DNA of 6,828 bases from assembly GCA_947460915.1 (NCBI GenBank), contig CANHKJ010000171.1, forward strand, positions 1 through 6,828. The letters run 5' to 3'. Of this stretch, positions 6,827-6,828 are shown piece by piece (position 1 is the stretch's first letter; each line of letters starts with the position of its first letter). Made by a program: the position numbers and the translations under genes. The notes under the pieces are model-generated. The model was given only the letters and a program-made list of their open reading frames with translations. It was not told where the DNA came from and searched no databases. Source of the stretch: Verrucomicrobiia bacterium. Its GTDB lineage: Bacteria > Verrucomicrobiota > Verrucomicrobiia > Verrucomicrobiales > Akkermansiaceae.

Positions 6827-6828
6827 AC

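Noticed and set aside
6805..6828. GTG at 6828 as the purM start
   Set aside because: It would add eight residues not typical of PurM, and these bases form a hairpin with an SD-like sequence before the ATG at 6804.

Overview
The window is a compact piece of bacterial chromosome holding four protein genes and almost no non-coding DNA. From left to right these are the 5' part of an RDD-family membrane protein gene (minus strand, running off the left edge), a complete mfd (plus), a complete long-form purF-type amidophosphoribosyltransferase gene (minus), and a complete purM (minus, start 24 bases from the right edge). I see no tRNA, rRNA, CRISPR array, insertion sequence, phage gene or attachment site.

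No marker gene fixes the organism. The purF product is the roughly 620-640 residue form I know from Bacteroidetes and related Gram-negative lineages. The RDD protein is of the type often found beside SpoIIM, MoxR and DUF58 genes. Shine-Dalgarno sequences are weak or absent. Together with moderate GC content this suggests a Gram-negative bacterium, perhaps from the Verrucomicrobia/PVC or Bacteroidetes side. That is inference, held at moderate to low confidence.

Region by region: (1) 1-539, RDD gene. (2) 540-653, a 114-base divergent gap between the RDD gene and mfd. It has a perfect TATAAT only 6 bases before the mfd GTG start, which suggests a leaderless mfd transcript. (3) 654-3818, mfd, with all translocase motifs and the UvrA-contact residues, but a region about 100 residues shorter than E. 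coli Mfd between the UvrA-binding module and the helicase. (4) 3819-3851, a 33-base gap between convergent genes holding a 6-bp perfect hairpin that could end transcription from both sides. (5) 3852-5777, purF. (6) 5778-5808, a 31-base pyrimidine-rich intercistronic gap. (7) 5809-6804, purM. (8) 6805-6828, the purM leader, with a small GNRA-type hairpin over the only SD-like sequence.

purM and purF lie in one orientation and probably share a transcript. PurF makes 5-phosphoribosylamine (step 1 of purine synthesis) and PurM closes the imidazole ring (step 5), so the right half is a small purine-synthesis operon. mfd is a separate DNA-repair unit. The window is mainly housekeeping. I find no convincing undescribed system; the points most worth a second look are the divergent PurF active-site signatures, the compact Mfd and the leaderless-looking mfd start.
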